Positions 7,695 to 9,441 of a stretch of 9,441 nt of DNA are shown piece by piece. The translations under genes and the position numbers were made by a program. The stretch comes from F1-120-MAGs023 sp038228615. Its GTDB lineage: Bacteria; Actinomycetota; Acidimicrobiia; IMCC26256; PALSA-610. Positions within the stretch are counted from its first letter, which is position 1. Every line of letters begins with the position of its first letter. A model generated the notes under the pieces. It was given only the letters and a program-made list of their open reading frames with translations. It did not search any database and had not been told where the DNA came from. The stretch spans positions 1-9,441 of the forward strand of contig JBBRPC010000144.1 in the NCBI GenBank assembly GCA_038228615.1, read 5' to 3'.

Positions 7695-9212
7695 TCAACT
7701 GCTGTGCGGAGCCGCGGTCAGTGGCCACGGCATCTCTTGTTCAGCCGCCCGCGCCACATCGAACAACAGATCGTCGGCGTGATGGCGAGCGAGCACTTGC
7801 ATGCCGACCGGAAGTTCCCCGATCGATCCGATAGGTATCGACACCGCTGGGTTGCCGTAAATGTTTGAGATGATCGTCAGGCCTCCCATATTGATGAGAT
7901 CAGGGAAACGCTCGACGGCCTGTTCGACGAGCGTGTTTGGTAATTTCGGAGCGACGCCAGCCGCGACGCGAGCCATACCCATCAGTGCACGGAAACCCAT
8001 CTTGGCGGCGGCGTTTGTCGTTGCCCAGTCGATGAAATTGTCGCTCTCGCTACTCATCGTTGCGTCGGCAGGAAATGCCGGGCCAGGATTCGTCGCAGCA
8101 ATAATGAAGTCGACGTTGTCAAAGGCGTCGGCCATGACCTCATTGGCCTGGATGCGTTGGGCCTCGGCGACGGCAGCCAGATTGAGGTTGTACAACGACT
8201 GGGATAGTCGCAACCCAATTGCGATTTCGTCGGTCAACTCGTTCGCGCACGCCGGCCAACGATCACCGAAGTCGGCGAGCAGGGTGGCCAAATTCCCGAT
8301 CATCCATTGTGCCGCGAGATTCGGCGGCGCGACGGTCATCGACACCTCGACCATTCCGGCCGCTTTGATCAACCTGGCTGCGCTCGCGCGCAGGTGGGCC
8401 TCGACTCCCGGTTCGAGCTGCACACCGCCAAGATTCGCCACGACAGCAACCTTGCGGCCCCGCAGTTCGTGCGACCCAAGGTTCCGTTCCCAACCGCCGG
8501 AGCTGGGCAGCGATGCCGGATCATGGGTGTCGGCGCCCGCACAAACGTCGTAATAGCGGGCGGCGTCGCGAACTGATCGGGCGAGACAACCGAACACGAC
8601 CGTGCCAGGTCGAAAGTACGCGCCAGGACCCCGGGGAATTCTGCCATACGTCCCCTTCATCCCGAGCGTGCCTGTGTAACCGGCCGGTATCCGAATCGAT
8701 CCGCCGCCATCTGCGCCCGTTGCGATCGTCACTAACCCGCCGGCGACAGCGGCCGCGCTGCCGCCTGATGAACCGCCGACGGTCTTGCCATGCGACCACG
8801 GGTTATGGGTGACGCCATTGAGTTTGGTCACGCTGACATTGAGCCCGCCAAATTCGCTCGCAGTTGTCAGGCCAATTGGAATCGCACCCCCCAGACGCTC
8901 GAAGCGATCCACGACCGTGCTGTTGTGATCAGCGAGACGATCGCGAAACACCAGTGATGCACCGGTATCTGGCCAACCCTTGCGGGAATCCAGTTCCTTG
9001 ATTCCCACCGGCACGCCCCCAAACGGGAGACCGACATCGGCGCGTTCGGCCGCGAGCACGGTCGACTCGACGTCGGTATATGAGAAGCAGTTCAGGTCGC
9101 TGCTGGCAATCGCCGCGAGCGTCGCGGCAAGTTCTTCACCTGGTGTCCGCCCACCGCGTCGAAATTCCTCAACAAGCGAAACTGCATCGCCAGACCAGGG
9201 TGCATCAACCAT
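7695..9212 (-). CDS. Amidase-signature family hydrolase
   Basis: 505 residues. It would hydrolyse a carbon-nitrogen amide bond with a Ser-cisSer-Lys triad. Lys72 lies in GVPVGIKELD, cis-Ser148 in VGGSSGGSAAAV (145-156), and the nucleophile Ser172 in GADGGGSIRIPAG (166-178). The spacing from 148 to 172 is 24 residues, as in fatty-acid amide hydrolase (217 to 241), and the whole 146-177 stretch fits the amidase PROSITE pattern. Asn/Asp usually follows the catalytic Lys as KD; here it is KE, which I regard as a subfamily trait. Later features are GCLARSVRDAARYYDVCAG and the C-terminal ISNIYGNPAVSIPIG. No signal peptide is seen, so it is probably cytoplasmic. The frame is open upstream to 9419, but those extra 69 residues look non-coding, so the ATG at 9212 is preferred. 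In-frame GTGs at 9227 and 9254 are alternatives. It converges on the phosphotransferase with a 15-base gap. The substrate cannot be deduced. Confidence 0.92.
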   Translation of the reverse strand: MVDAPWSGDAVSLVEEFRRGGRTPGEELAATLAAIASSDLNCFSYTDVESTVLAAERADVGLPFGGVPVGIKELDSRKGWPDTGASLVFRDRLADHNSTVVDRFERLGGAIPIGLTTASEFGGLNVSVTKLNGVTHNPWSHGKTVGGSSGGSAAAVAGGLVTIATGADGGGSIRIPAGYTGTLGMKGTYGRIPRGPGAYFRPGTVVFGCLARSVRDAARYYDVCAGADTHDPASLPSSGGWERNLGSHELRGRKVAVVANLGGVQLEPGVEAHLRASAARLIKAAGMVEVSMTVAPPNLAAQWMIGNLATLLADFGDRWPACANELTDEIAIGLRLSQSLYNLNLAAVAEAQRIQANEVMADAFDNVDFIIAATNPGPAFPADATMSSESDNFIDWATTNAAAKMGFRALMGMARVAAGVAPKLPNTLVEQAVERFPDLINMGGLTIISNIYGNPAVSIPIGSIGELPVGMQVLARHHADDLLFDVARAAEQEMPWPLTAAPHSS

Positions 9213-9441
9213 GCCATATGTTGTCACAGATGACTGCGGCCCCGCGGTGACCACACCTCTCGTCCCGCCGCTCTTGCGACGAACTGCGACAGATGAGTTT
9301 GTCGCGCCGCGCCACAGCCGCCACGATGCCAATGCAATAGAACGAGTGTCTACAGGCAGTAGAGTATTCGTGCAACATACCCGACTATAAGCCGTGACAT
9401 GCCAGCATGATCGGAGCACGACAGCAGCTACGTTGCGGGCG
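9213..9441. other. Non-coding upstream region of the amidase gene
   Basis: I find no convincing gene in these 229 bases. On the minus strand TATAGT at 9389-9384 is a possible -10 box for the amidase, which would leave a leader of about 165 bases; it has no clear -35. TCTAC-AGGCA-GTAGA at 9349-9363 is a 5-bp inverted repeat with a 5-base spacer, just downstream of that box on the minus strand. The 8-mer ACAGATGA occurs at 9226-9233 and again at 9289-9296. A plus-strand ATG at 9407 opens a frame that reaches the window edge after 11 codons, too short to judge. All of these signals are weak. Confidence 0.4.

Noticed and set aside
9213..9419. 69-residue N-terminal extension of the amidase
   Set aside because: The sequence is Cys/Arg/Thr-rich with no signal-peptide pattern and no resemblance to amidase N-termini, whereas typical sequence begins at the ATG at 9212.
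9386..9441. Possible divergent gene starting at ATG 9407 with a TATAAG box
   Set aside because: Only 11 codons are visible before the window edge, the box does not end in T, and no -35 is seen.

Overview
The window looks like chromosomal DNA from a moderately high-GC bacterium, most plausibly an actinobacterium (an Acidimicrobiia-like lineage is my guess). The reasons are the GC-rich coding bias, GTG starts, the near absence of Shine-Dalgarno sequences with possible TANNNT -10 boxes next to start codons, and the YDLGAQ-type phosphotransferase and KELD-type amidase. Nothing in the sequence fixes the taxon. I see no tRNA, rRNA, CRISPR array, insertion sequence, integrase or attachment site.

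Region 1 (1-2009, minus strand) encodes a two-gene polysaccharide ABC exporter. The six-helix ABC-2 permease (Wzm/TagG type) comes first. The ATPase (Wzt/TagH type) follows with a 4-base start/stop overlap and runs off the left edge inside a Wzt_C-like carbohydrate-binding C-terminal domain. Region 2 (2010-2133) is a divergent intergenic region with candidate -10 boxes facing both ways and a perfect 6-bp inverted repeat.

Region 3 (2134-6617, plus strand) encodes two large membrane proteins joined by an ATGA overlap: a DUF2142-type GT-C-like protein (568 aa) and a YfhO-family GT-C-like protein (926 aa) with a large soluble C-terminal half. Together with the divergent exporter they suggest a locus that makes, decorates and exports a surface glycan. 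The glycan's identity cannot be read from this window.

Region 4 (6629-7679, plus strand) is an aminoglycoside-phosphotransferase-fold (ACAD10/11-N-like) gene, 11 bases after the YfhO gene. Its N- and C-terminal halves lie in different frames, with the break near a 5-bp tandem repeat at 7211-7220. It is either a young pseudogene or a sequencing error. Region 5 (7695-9212, minus strand) is a convergent amidase-signature hydrolase with its complete Ser-cisSer-Lys triad. The last 229 bases (9213-9441) show no convincing gene, only weak promoter-like and inverted-repeat signals upstream of the amidase.
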